A DNA stretch of 64,000 nucleotides from Paulinella micropora. Its lineage: Eukaryota; Cercozoa; Imbricatea; Euglyphida; Paulinellidae. Position numbers and translations under genes: made by a program. The notes beneath the pieces were generated by a model that worked only from the letters and a program-made list of their open reading frames with translations, was not told where the DNA came from and did not search any database. Positions within the stretch are counted from its first letter, which is position 1, and the number at the start of each line of letters is the position of its first letter. The DNA is taken from the NCBI GenBank assembly GCA_019918135.1, contig WBZZ01000869.1, forward strand, positions 100,001 to 164,000, written 5' to 3'. Below, piece by piece: positions 53,330 through 62,495 of this stretch.

Positions 53330-54902
53330 TTACACAAGGTACTTCACGGGCAGGCCCTTGGCCAAGAAGAAGGCCTCAGCCTCCCCGTCGCCGTTTTGTG
53401 CTTGCCTAAGCATTTCTGTACGCAACGAATGTTCTGGCGTATCGTTGCGCACGAGCCCGCGCGGTTCCTCCAAGGTAAATAGAAAAATATCGTCTCCTAG
53501 AATTTCGTCCCCGAGTGTAGACTCCAGCTCAATGTCTCCAGCCAAGTCCGCATTCTCGTCGTCGCCGGCCACTTGCAAAAAGAATTTGTTCTTGGCCGCG
53601 AGATACAAAAACAAATGCAAAAGTGGCAGATTTGTGGAATTTTGGGTTCGGTGCGGGAGTCTCCTGCAAACTATCCGCACGATCTCGCTATAGATTTGGG
53701 TTCCGTTGACTGCCTGGAAACGAGCTAAGGCACCAGGCGCGGGACGCAGAATCTCTGCGACCGCTTGCCGCAACGCCTCGAGAGCATCCTCGTTGGCACG
53801 CTGTACTACTTCATCATCAACGTTCTCGTTGTCGCCCGCAGGCTGCGCGTTGAGGTACTGGTCGCGTACGTTCTTGGTATAGGATGTGATAGCACGAGCT
53901 AGCCGTTCAACAAAAACTCTAGCTTGCTCGTTCATCAGCCGAGACCAACGCGGGTCTCCCTTGCAGGTCGAGCCAGGCGGGTAGTCGTTGCTATCTCTCT
54001 CGCTAGCATCATCTTCTGCTGAGAACACTGGCACCGCGCCCAACAACAGCTTCCGGCGCTTGGCAGCCTTCTCTTCCTGCAGACTCGTGATGAGTTGTTG
54101 TTGCTTCAAGGCCACGTCCGCCAGCGCCAGCCGAGCAGTCTGCTCCCCTAGCCGAGCAGTCTGCTGCTCGATGATCCTCGAGTTGGCCTCGAGCAGCTTA
54201 TCTTTCATCTCCACCATCGTGCTCAGCTGCGCGACCATGGTCTTGAGGGCTACGGTATTTGTCGAGTCGCCAAAGCCAGTCAGGCCTGCGCGCATCAGAT
54301 CGCGGACGTCGGAAGGCAGTTCTTGCCTTCTGATTGGAAGTGCCTTTTCGAGCCCCTCGTCGCCCGCCGCAGCTCGAGTTGCGATCCTGGCCATTTCTTC
54401 GCGCAGCTTCTTGCATCTCGGGTGCTCGAGGTGACTCAAAATTGTCAGCAGGCCCTTAAAGGTCGTGCAAGGCGAGGCCCGGTGCTCGCCTTCCTTGACC
54501 TCCCGTGCCGGTGCCACCTCGCGCCCGTCGGCCCGTGCAGTTCGGAATGGAAACGCGAAAAACTTCACGGGAAAATCAGGCGTATTCCCCTGGTGGCACC
54601 CTGGACCACTTTTCCTGGGTCGTACTTGTTCTCCCGCACTTTGGTGCCACCTGGTACCACTTTTTTCTTGCAGTACCCTGGTCGCACTCGGTGAACTTTG
54701 CGATCCCGTCAAATATAGAAAACAGGCCACTTGGAGCTTGCCGAATGCTGGCAAAGTCGTCCGGGCTGATCTTCATGAGCAATTTGCTTTCATCTAGAAC
54801 ATTTCTTGGATCGCCACTGTCAGTTGCAGCAATAGACCCCACCGCGATGGCAGTTGTCATGGGATCAGCAGGAACTACTTCTTGTGTCGCTTGCTTGTCC
54901 AT
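53330..54902 (-). CDS. Bro-N/KilA-N-like protein with coiled coil, one break
   Basis: ATG 54900-54902 (MDKQATQEVVPADPM). The N-terminal module parallels that of the 38823 gene: DESKLLMKISPDDFASIR, FTECDQGTARKKW, VKFFAFPFR, AREVKEG, LLTILSHLEHPRCKKL. Between ARKKW and VKFF the frame changes by +1 (near 54600-54650); a very short intron from GTGGCACC to CCACCAG would also join the parts. After the module come a coiled coil (MVAQLSTMVEMKDKLLEANS, ..LGEQTARLALADVAL), a KAAKRRKLLLG basic patch, a helical region and an acidic part ending PVKYLV. Instead of the HNH domain it has a long helical C-terminus. A DNA-binding role is inferred. Confidence 0.6.
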
Positions 54903-55278
54903 CTGATGATCTCTGCTCGCTTTGTTTTTTTGTGCCACGCCTTTTTATGAGTTGGTCTGGTGTTGTAGGTGATTATTTTTTTTTCGACCCCTCTATGCGC
55001 ATTCCCCACCTTACAACTCCCCCCCTCCCCCCGGCCTTCGCTCAGATTCTTTCAGCTCCTTTCCTGCCGGTCGCCCCCCCCCCCATCCCCAATCCCTGCA
55101 AACATGGGGGGGGGGCCATGAACAGAATTCCAAAAAAATTTGCTGCCAACTCGAGCTAGGCGGGGGGGGGGGGGGATAAGGTACCCACAAAAAAAAGAGG
55201 GGGGGGGGGAAAGCAGCCAAATTTCGACGGGGAAAACTGCCGGGCGGGGGGGACAGTCTCCCACTTCCTATCTTTTTT
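54903..55278. other. Spacer with G/C runs
   Basis: Upstream regions of two divergent genes, with several C and G runs of ten or more. No gene seen. Confidence 0.5.
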
Positions 55279-56594
55279 TTGCCTGGCTGTCTTTTTAAGC
55301 TTTCTTGCCGGCTGTCGTGCCCACCCTTTTTTTGTGAGGAAAAAGGAGCACGCCAAGAAAAAAAACCAACCGAACGCCTTCAGCGGGGAAGGGAGGAGAT
55401 CCGAAGTGCGGGGCGAAGACACTCGACCGAGCAGGGCGGGGCTCCTCTGCCGACGACGACAGCAGAGGAGCCCCGCTCTAGCTCTACAGCATCATCATCA
55501 GTCGGCCGCGGGCGGTTCAGGTTCTTATTTTCGACAACGCCGGCGCGCTCCGCGGCGGTCGAACCGCTCCTATCACAAACGCAAGCTGACGAAGCAGAAG
55601 CGGACGATGGGGAGGTTGCCGAACCGGACCTAACCGCGTGGCGCACTGCAGAACTTTTGGTCCATGGGGCCGCGTCTTTCGAGACAAACCTCAGGTCGGT
55701 GGTCTCGATGTACGTGGAGTGGCTGTGCGCGGCGCGGGGCCTGCGAACAGACGACGCGATGCTGGCGTCTCAGCTGAGCCTGTGTTTTGTGGTCGGCCGT
55801 TGGGGCTGGAGCGAGATACGGCTGCGCCTGTGCGAGGTGTTGGCGCAAGACACGGACGAGCCGCTGGTGCCCGTGGAGTGGACACAAATCCCAGCCAATG
55901 TCCAGTGGGAGCACGACGCGCGGCCGCGCAGGGCGCTGATCTCGCGGCTGGCCGAGTTCGTGGAGGCGGAACTGGCGTGGGACAGCGGCCGCGTGAGCAA
56001 GCAGGGCAGCGCGAGGGCGTTCGTGGAGCTGCTGCTGCGCTGGCACGTGCAGAACGAGGTTGTGAGACGCCACGGCCACGAGCACGGGACGCACTCGCAC
56101 CACCGTTTGTTCGCTACTGTGTCCGCCAGGCTACCCGCCGAAGTAGCGAACGTCGCGCCCGAGGCGTGGGGCCCGGTGCTGAGCGCGGCGCTGCCTGCTA
56201 CACTTGCGCCAGGCGAACACTGCTACGCGGCGCCCGGCACGAAGGTGTCGTCAATAGCGGCCGCCCTTGACGAGGCGAAGCACGCGCGGACGCTGCGGCT
56301 GGACCCGCTGGTGCCGGTGCACTTGTTTTTTTACCTGGCGTGGCCCGCGCTGCTGAACCACCATTTGGGCGCGGGGCGGGGGCTGCAGCTGAGGACCGCG
56401 ATGCGGCCCGCGGCGGACCAGGAATTGCTGACGAGGATCTTCCTGCACCGCGTGCTGGCGGCGCTGCGCGGCGGGCGGTCGTTGCAGGTGTTCGCGGCCA
56501 TCGACGCCGCTCTCAAGGAGTGGCAGCAAATGTGGGGCCAGCGGCCCGCTGCGCGTTTGTCTTTCACACACACACACAAAATTCTAGTAAATCT
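55279..56594 (+). CDS. Unknown Ala/Leu/Arg-rich protein, start unclear
   Basis: The frame is open from 55279 but has no ATG before 55709 (MYVEWLCAARGL); the sequence before that (PLLSQTQADEAEADDGE, LTAWRTAELLVHGAASFETN) also looks coding, so the start is missing, spliced or non-ATG. The body is helical and rich in Ala, Leu and Arg (SLCFVVGRWGWSEIRLRLCE, AFVELLLRWHVQNEVVRRHG), with a His cluster HGHEHGTHSHH in the middle. Near the end QMWGQRPAA is followed by a possible intron (GTTTGTC..TTTTTTTAG, up to 56617). High GC third positions. No family recognised. Confidence 0.5.
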
Positions 56595-56705
56595 CTTTTT
56601 CTTTTTCTTTTTTTTAGTGGTTCCGCGCCCTCCCCCCCCCTCTTCCCGAGTGGCACTTGATCTTTCTTGTTTTCTTTTTTTGCGCTTCGCAATCATCTCA
56701 CACAC

Positions 56706-56984
56706 ATGCCAAAGCGTTCTAAGCGTTCCAAAACTCGCCAACGCGCTTACGTCAAGCCTCCACGAAAGCGATATCACCTCAACTCCACCCCTGTCGCGCG
56801 GAAGCAAAGGGAGTTTGCCTGTGGGGCATTTTGGTTCCTTTTCGCGAGCGAGTTTGCTTTGATTGCTCCCTTCCTGTCCCTCAAGGACTTCCAATGCCTG
56901 TTCAATGCATTTGCTGGCACCAGCTTTTTCGAAAGGAAACCACACTCGCTTGGTGCTCAGTTGTGGAGCTGTGCTCAAACATAA
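56706..56984 (+). CDS. Small basic protein with F-box-like stretch
   Basis: 92 residues from ATG 56706 (MPKRSKRSKTRQRAYVKPPR) to TAA. The N-terminus is strongly basic. Residues about 50-80 (FASEFALIAPFLSLKDFQCL, FNAFAGTSFF) have the spacing of an F-box (LPxELL..IxxFLSxxDLxxL), but conservation is weak. It ends two bases before the next gene. Confidence 0.4.
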   Translation: MPKRSKRSKTRQRAYVKPPRKRYHLNSTPVARKQREFACGAFWFLFASEFALIAPFLSLKDFQCLFNAFAGTSFFERKPHSLGAQLWSCAQT

Positions 56985-56986
56985 GA

Positions 56987-57646
56987 ATGCCACTAGTTTA
57001 TTTCGTGGAAGGACATACGTGGAAAACTATAGTCCGAGACACTCTAGCGTACATGCTCGGAGAGAGCAGCATAGTTAACGGTCTGTGGCCTACTGATTGG
57101 CCTTGCGCCCGCTGCCTTAGACGAAGGGCAGTGACGTGGGGAATACCATTGTACCATTATTGCCATGTGTGTGTGCGGAACGAAAGATCGCACCTAGTAG
57201 CAGACCTAGAGGCCATAAGAAAAAGCTTTGTACTTAATATCTTGCAAGTAGACCTGGAGCTATTAGACGTAATTAGGAGCTGGTGGGACGTCAGTTACCC
57301 CCAGGAGTTTCTCCAGGTGATCCAGACCATGGACCTTGCGTTCACGTACAAGGGGACGGGGTGGAAACGTATACTCTTCGCGCCCATCCAACAAGGACTG
57401 CTCGTGTGGGGTCTTTTCCAGACTAATCTCGCCCCTCACGTCAGACAAAACCAAGACAGAATTACAGCTGAACGCTATCAAATGAGCGAAAAACACTTTC
57501 AGTTGTTGCAGGACAATCTCCAAAAAACAGAAGCCTTCCTCAACCAGGCTAGAGAAGCCAGCGTACTGGGGAATGAGGAGATGGTGCCGTGTGGCCTACA
57601 GCTACAACATATGCTGCCAACAGGGGGGTTCCTCGCAGGCCCTTGA
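56987..57646 (+). CDS. Unknown protein with CxxC..CxxC motif
   Basis: 219 residues from ATG 56987 (MPLVYFVEGHTWKTIVRDTL) to TGA. CARCLRRRAVTWG and YHYCHVCVRNE give two CxxC pairs 22 residues apart, a probable zinc site. The rest is helical (DLEAIRKSFVLNILQVDLEL, LQDNLQKTEAFLNQAREAS). It follows the small basic gene with a gap of two bases, which is unusually tight. Not recognised. Confidence 0.6.
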   Translation: MPLVYFVEGHTWKTIVRDTLAYMLGESSIVNGLWPTDWPCARCLRRRAVTWGIPLYHYCHVCVRNERSHLVADLEAIRKSFVLNILQVDLELLDVIRSWWDVSYPQEFLQVIQTMDLAFTYKGTGWKRILFAPIQQGLLVWGLFQTNLAPHVRQNQDRITAERYQMSEKHFQLLQDNLQKTEAFLNQAREASVLGNEEMVPCGLQLQHMLPTGGFLAGP

Positions 57647-57962
57647 AGGGCGGCGCAATCCCCCCCCCCCCCCCCGGTGACAAAGCCCGCCCAACCACCC
57701 CCCCCCTTTTTTTTTCTTACACTCTCTCTCTATTTTTGAGCGGCGTTGGTACGGTTCGCTAGTTGCAATTATAGCTAGACCAAAAAACTTTGAGCCCTTA
57801 TTAAACTATACTGTGGTGGAGAATACAAGGGGAAGAGTTAAAGGACCTTTCTCTCTCTCTCTCACTTCTTATGGTTGCAGCGCGGAGAGAGAGCGAGAGA
57901 GAGCGAGATTTCTTTTTTTTTTCGTTTGTGTACAGCCCTTCCTGGTTCTTACGAACGTGACA
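57647..57962. other. Spacer and leader of the Kelch gene
   Basis: C run, pyrimidine-rich part, then (GA)n near 57886-57906 just before the Kelch gene. No gene seen. Confidence 0.45.
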
Positions 57963-58925
57963 ATGTCGCAACGCCATACAGCCGTTCCGCCCAATAACCC
58001 TGCACCAGCGCCCGACGGAGCTACACAACGCGCGGTGTACGTGTTCGGCGGCTTTGGGGCATCACGTTCGGCCGAAACCTTGACCGCCGAAGGCTGGAAG
58101 GCTACTGTCTGGAGCCCGCCGACGGCCAGCAGCGGACAGCTCGGCCTAGTGCTGCAGGGCAAGCTGTATGTTGTGGGCGGGCGCAGGAGCGACGACGACG
58201 GCCAGATGCTCCGCGCCGTGGAGTGCTACGACCCCCGCGACAACCGCTGGGAGGCCAAGGCCAGCCTGCCGTCCGATTACGAGGGCCTCACGGGCGCGGT
58301 CCTGCACGACCGTCTGTACGTCGTGCTGTCCGACCGAGATATGCACAACTCGCTGCTGGTGTACGACGAAAGGACCGACGCCTGGCTAACGCGCTGCGCT
58401 CCCCCCACCAAACGCCACCAGGCCCGGCTCGCGGCTTTGGACGGCTGCTTGTACCTGATCGGGGGCCACAACCACGACTGGAGCCTGCGCAAGGTTGAGA
58501 AGTACGACCCAGTGCGCAACGAGTGGCGGTCAGCGGGCAGGCTACGTCTGGGTCGTCACGACTTTTCGGCTCAGGTCTTCAAGGACAAGCTGTATGTCAT
58601 CGGAGGCACCAATTTTTTCCCAGACGCCGAGATGGAGCTAGAGGAGGTAGAGTGCTACGACCCCAAAGTGCAGAAGTGGCGCTTCATCGGTGATCTCAAG
58701 ACGCCGCGTTCGGGCGCTTCGGCCTTCGTACTCAACAACAGCCTGTACGTGGCGGGCGGTACCTGCGACCTGGGTGAAAATGCGCTCGCTTCCGTCGAGC
58801 GCTTTGACGAGGCATCCGCTACCTGGCTGCTAGAAAGCAAGCCTATGGTCGAGCAGCGTCTGGAGGCGTGCTGCGCCGTGCTCGCACTGGAGCCGCGTCC
58901 GGCCAAGCGCCAGCGTCTTGAGTGA
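57963..58925 (+). CDS. Kelch-repeat protein
   Basis: 320 residues from ATG 57963 (MSQRHTAVPPN) to TGA. Five to six Kelch blades are visible: VYVFGGFG, LYVVGGRR with VECYDPRDNRWE, LYVVLSDR, LYLIGGHN with VEKYDPVRNEWR, LYVIGGTN with VECYDPKVQKWR, LYVAGGTC with VERFDEASATW. This is the classic GG then Tyr/Trp spacing of a beta-propeller. There is no BTB or F-box at the N-terminus, only a short Pro-rich leader; the end PAKRQRLE is nuclear-signal-like. Kelch propellers bind partner proteins and often serve as substrate receptors for ubiquitin ligases. An ATG further upstream in frame is absent. Confidence 0.9.
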   Translation: MSQRHTAVPPNNPAPAPDGATQRAVYVFGGFGASRSAETLTAEGWKATVWSPPTASSGQLGLVLQGKLYVVGGRRSDDDGQMLRAVECYDPRDNRWEAKASLPSDYEGLTGAVLHDRLYVVLSDRDMHNSLLVYDERTDAWLTRCAPPTKRHQARLAALDGCLYLIGGHNHDWSLRKVEKYDPVRNEWRSAGRLRLGRHDFSAQVFKDKLYVIGGTNFFPDAEMELEEVECYDPKVQKWRFIGDLKTPRSGASAFVLNNSLYVAGGTCDLGENALASVERFDEASATWLLESKPMVEQRLEACCAVLALEPRPAKRQRLE

Positions 58926-59044
58926 ACTGTAAAAAATTCTTTCTTTTTTTGTTTCTTGCCACAAAAAAAAATTTAATACCGCCGGCGAAAGTCTTTTTTT
59001 AAATTTAAATGACTTTTTTTTAAAGTTAAACGAATTTTTTTTGT
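58926..59044. other. A/T-rich spacer
   Basis: A and T runs with TTTAAATTTAAA palindromes. No gene seen. Confidence 0.4.
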
Positions 59045-59345
59045 TGGCGATTGGCGATTTTGGCAACTGAAAGAAAATTTTTCGGAGAAAGAAAGGCAGG
59101 CGGGAAAAAAAATAAATGTAAAAATTCCCCGCCCGCCCTCGTTCCCCCGAAAAATTCTCTGTGGTTAATTTTCAATTTGCCAAAATCGCTCAAAAAAAAT
59201 TCTTTCACAAGTTCCATAATTCGGTGGATTTCGCGACAAATGTGGAAAACTCCGCAAGTTACGGACATTACCTTTTGCCACAAATTGCGGCAAAAGAGCA
59301 AATGTCAGTAATTTAGCTGATATTTTGTGAGCGAGCGCCGGCGGG
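59045..59345. repeat. Foldback repeat left of the Fanzor gene
   Basis: Hairpin 59045-59190 with AAAATTTTTCGG...GGCAGGCGGG and TTCCCCGCCCGCC...CCGAAAAATTCTCTG arms, followed by TTCACAAGTTC.ATAATTCGGT, TTTGCCACAAATTGCGGCA and the end word GTGAGCGAGCGCCGG (about 59329-59343). The same end word closes the repeat at 62217. Confidence 0.75.
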
Positions 59346-60132
59346 TGAAATAGAGGGTGGATCCGTCTAGTACAAATAGAAGGGGGGGCCCGGGCCGCAG
59401 CGTGGTCCCCCCCCCCCCCATAGGGGGGGAGGGGGCCGCACAAACCTAACCCCCCCCCCCCCCTCCCCGTCTCACAACATTTGAGCTCCCTCTTGTGAAA
59501 TCAAAAGACAGGCCAAAATCAAACAAAAGAGCGGCCCCCCTCCTTTTCTTTTAACATCCGCCCCCCCCCCTCGCACCCCTTTTTCTCCTCTTGCCCTACA
59601 AGTGCGAGCAACCGGCCCCCCCCCCTTCCCTCCCTTCATTTGGGATCCAAGAACAATTCTCTGCCTGCTTCAAATTGTCCAACGCATTCAAAAAAAATCA
59701 CGAATCAAAGTACGCACATGGCAACAGGGAAACCACTTGGCGGTAGGTGGCTGCGCTGACTACGGTTTAGACCAAGTGACATTGAATGAGACAGCTCACT
59801 CTCTGGGAAAAGGTGACCAGGCGTCCAGCGCAGGGGGGAAACTAGCGCAGCCAACAGCACAGAGCTTCAGGCCAGCCCGCAGCCCGCGAGCTGCGACGTA
59901 GAGCCACGAGAAGCCAAGACCAGAGAGAAGAAAAGTCTGGCGAAGCCGGTTGTAGCGTATGCGCCTTTCTGGACCGAGTCTGCCAGGGAGATGTCCAGGC
60001 AGCTACCTCTAGCTGTAGGCAGCGGCTTGGCTCTGAGTGTCTGGCCCGTTCCTCTGAGCAAGGTCATGGGGTGTGGATCCTGGAGCTCGACCCGCAGGTA
60101 CGAGCCGACCACGCGACCGAGCTCGCAAGTGA
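59346..60132. other. Region upstream of the Fanzor frame
   Basis: C runs to about 59620, then ordinary GC-rich sequence without a clear frame. The missing 5' end of the Fanzor gene may lie here, but I cannot find it. Confidence 0.4.
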
Positions 60133-61703
60133 CCTCCTGGCAGTCGACTTGCACTCTTGCCACCCACCAAGGTCGATGCGCGACGGAACGCAGCACAAGC
60201 AGGCGAGAAGCAGAAGCTGTCCAAGAAGACGTTTAACAAGAAGGCAGACAAGACGCCCCGCTTAAGACGCTCACGTGCAGGATCTACCCCAAGACAAAAG
60301 ATAAAGAAGTTAGGCGAGCTTGGCTGCGTAAGGCCTGGCTGCTCTATCGGGCTGTCCATGAAATTTGGAATGCTGCACTGGCTTGGCTGCGCAAAGAGGA
60401 TAAGCGCTTTCCGCACCGCGACGAAGAGGAGAAAGCTACTCGGCCTAGTCGAAAAAGGCCAAGGCATTTGGAAACAGAAGAGAAGCCCGCCAAGAAACAG
60501 AAGAGGGAGACACAGGCGGAGACGCTCAATAGAGCAAGGAAAGCCAACAGTCGACAAGAGCAAAAGGAGCGCAGAGAAAAAAGAAGGGCCGAGTTGGGCG
60601 GCAGAATGCGACGTTTGGGCGACTTTGACCTAGATAGTATTACGCTGCGCCTGCGTTTTGTGAAGGACGGTAGCAGATTCGTACAAAAGCGTGACTGGCT
60701 GTTCCAGGTGCCGTATGACATCCGCGAAGTGGCTATCCGGGACTTGCAAGTGGCGAGGGCCTCCGCCATCTCCAATCTTAGGCAGAAGGGCAAATTGTTC
60801 CACTGGAAGAGGGTAAACTTCCGCAAGTGGGAAGAGCGCAAGTCAACGATTGCGATCTCGCACACAAATTTCGCCCGCCGGCGAGGTTTCTTTGCAGGCT
60901 TTTTGGGTGGTGACTCGATCGCCTCCAGAGATTGGAGAAAGCAAGAGCGCAGGCTTGGAACCCAGAAGCTCGAAATCAAGCACGACGTGCGCCTGAGGGT
61001 CGATCGCCTGGGCAAATGGTACTTACACGTACCGGTAGAGATACAGCAGCGCCAGCGTGCAATGGCGGTGCCCGACTCCAGGCGCGTAGTGAGCATCGAC
61101 CCGGGCGTCCGGAGCTTTCTGACTGTGTACCACGCGGACTCTGGCGCGATCACCGAATTCGGCTGCGGGTCGATTGCGCGCGTGTACCGGCTCCAGAAGC
61201 ATACCGACAAGCTGCTGAGCAAGCTTGAGCTGCTGGCTATGGACACGAACAAGAAGCGCAACCGCTGGCGCCTACGACGCGCTATCATTCGAGTGCGTGC
61301 TAAAATCTATCACAGGGTCGAGGACGTGCACAAGAAAGCCGCCAGGTGGCTGCTTGATAACCACGACTACGTGGTGCTGCCTTGGTTTGGAGCGTCGGGC
61401 ATGGTGAAGGGCAAGACGATCTCACGGCAAACGAAGCGCAAGATGCTGGCCTGGCGCCACGCGGCTTTCCGCAAGCGTTTGCTCGACCTGCAGAGAGAAT
61501 ACGTCGGCAAGTGCAAGGTGCTAGTCTGCAACGAAAACTTTGCCACGCAGGCGTGCACACAATGCGGGGCCTTGTGGCCTGGCATTGGAGCCGCGAGGAC
61601 CTACAGCTGCCAATGGTGCGCCTTGCAGCACGGGCGCGACATGAACGCCAGTCGCAACATCCTCTTACGACTGCTAGCTTTGGGCCAGCAGGACTTGTAC
61701 TAA
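60133..61703 (+). CDS. Fanzor (eukaryotic TnpB-like RNA-guided nuclease), 5' end broken
   Basis: Two frames: 60133 to about 60255 (Lys-rich, QKLSKKTFNKKADK) and, after a -1 change in or near the C run at 60250-60262, 60237-61703. The second carries the TnpB/Fanzor N-terminal domain (LKTLTCRIYPKTKD, RAWLLYRAVHEIWN), a Lys/Arg linker, and the RuvC nuclease: SIDPGVRSF (Asp codon 61098), the Fanzor-type VLPWFGASGMVKG segment in place of the TnpB glutamate, CNENFATQACTQCG (Glu codon 61533; Cys 61554 and 61563), CQWC (61608 and 61617) and GRDMNASRNILLR (Asp codon 61638), then TAA. All catalytic and zinc residues are present. No ATG start is visible in either frame. Fanzors are guided by an RNA from the element's 3' end. 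Confidence 0.85.
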
Positions 61704-61707
61704 ATCT

Positions 61708-61739
61708 AACACAGACCCGAAATTTTTGGGTTTAGTGTT
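61708..61739 (+). ncRNA. Hairpin after the Fanzor stop, candidate guide RNA or 3' end element
   Basis: Five bases after the stop: AACAC (61708-61712) pairs with GTGTT (61735-61739) and ACCC (61715-61718) with GGGT (61728-61731). In TnpB and Fanzor loci the guide RNA lies at and after the 3' end of the gene, so this is the place to expect it. The extent of an RNA cannot be set from the sequence alone. Confidence 0.3.
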
Positions 61740-61844
61740 TTGCCTCGATTGGGGCCTCTGGAGAGTGTGCGTGTTGCATTCCCCCCTCTGTAGGAATCTC
61801 TGAGTTTTCAGAATCAAGATTTCAATCCAATCCGCCTTCACTCC

Positions 61845-62217
61845 GTCTTCCGTAATTCGGTGAATTTCGCGACACCTGTGAAAAACGCCGCAATTTGTGG
61901 ACACTTTCTTTTGCCGCAAAACGCGGCACGCCATTAAATTTTTTTTGTGAATTCTGCACATTTTTAGCGACAGAAAATTTTTCGGGAGCCGAGGGCGGGC
62001 GGGGAAAAAAATTAAAATGTTAAAAAAAGAATTCCCCGCCCGCCGGCGTCTCCCGAAAAATTCTCTGTCATTAATTTTCCATTGCCGAAATCTCCGAAAA
62101 AAAATAATTCTTTTCACAAGTGTTCATAATTCGGTGAATTTCGCTCCAAGTGCCGCAGGCGCCGCAATTTGTGGCAAAAGGTAATGTCCGTAGATATTTG
62201 GTGAGCGAGCGCCGGGT
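61845..62217. repeat. Foldback repeat right of the Fanzor gene
   Basis: CGTAATTCGGTGAATTTCGCGACAC..., TTTTGCCGCAAAACGCGGCA, then hairpin 61970-62090 (GACAGAAAATTTTTCGGGAG / CTCCCGAAAAATTCTCTGTC with GAGGGCGGGCGGGG / CCCCGCCCGCC inside), then TTCATAATTCGGTGAATTTCG and the end word GTGAGCGAGCGCCGGG at about 62200-62215. It is in the same orientation as the left copy at 59045. Confidence 0.8.
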
Positions 62218-62239
62218 ACACAGGCGCAAAAGCAACAAA

Positions 62240-62495
62240 AAAAACTGGATTTTAATGATGATCAGTACACAATCTATTCCAACTCTTCGCAGTCCTCACA
62301 GAATCTCTCACCATCCCGGTAGACCCAGTGAGGTTTGACAGTCCCCGTCACACCTTTCTTGAGCAGGTCCATCCAGGAAATAGATCCACTGTCGTAAGTG
62401 TCATGCTTCATGTAGGCAGCTCCTAACAAGTTGAGCATTTGCACCGACACTATTTGCTTCAGCATGGCCTCGATTTCGGCGCGGCTCTGCACCAC
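62240..62495 (-). pseudogene. 3' fragment of an F-box gene
   Basis: The minus strand reads VQSRAEIEAMLKQIVSVQML..DSGSISWMDLL..CEDCEELE then TAG, almost the same as the end of F-box paralogue 1 (37110-37324), and the match extends into the 3' flank (TGTGTACTGATCATCAT). The 5' two thirds, with the F-box itself, are absent; upstream lies the broken FkbM gene. Confidence 0.9.

Noticed and set aside
60344..61288. Minus-strand frame of 314 codons opposite the Fanzor gene
   Set aside because: Antisense shadow; the plus strand holds all conserved Fanzor motifs.
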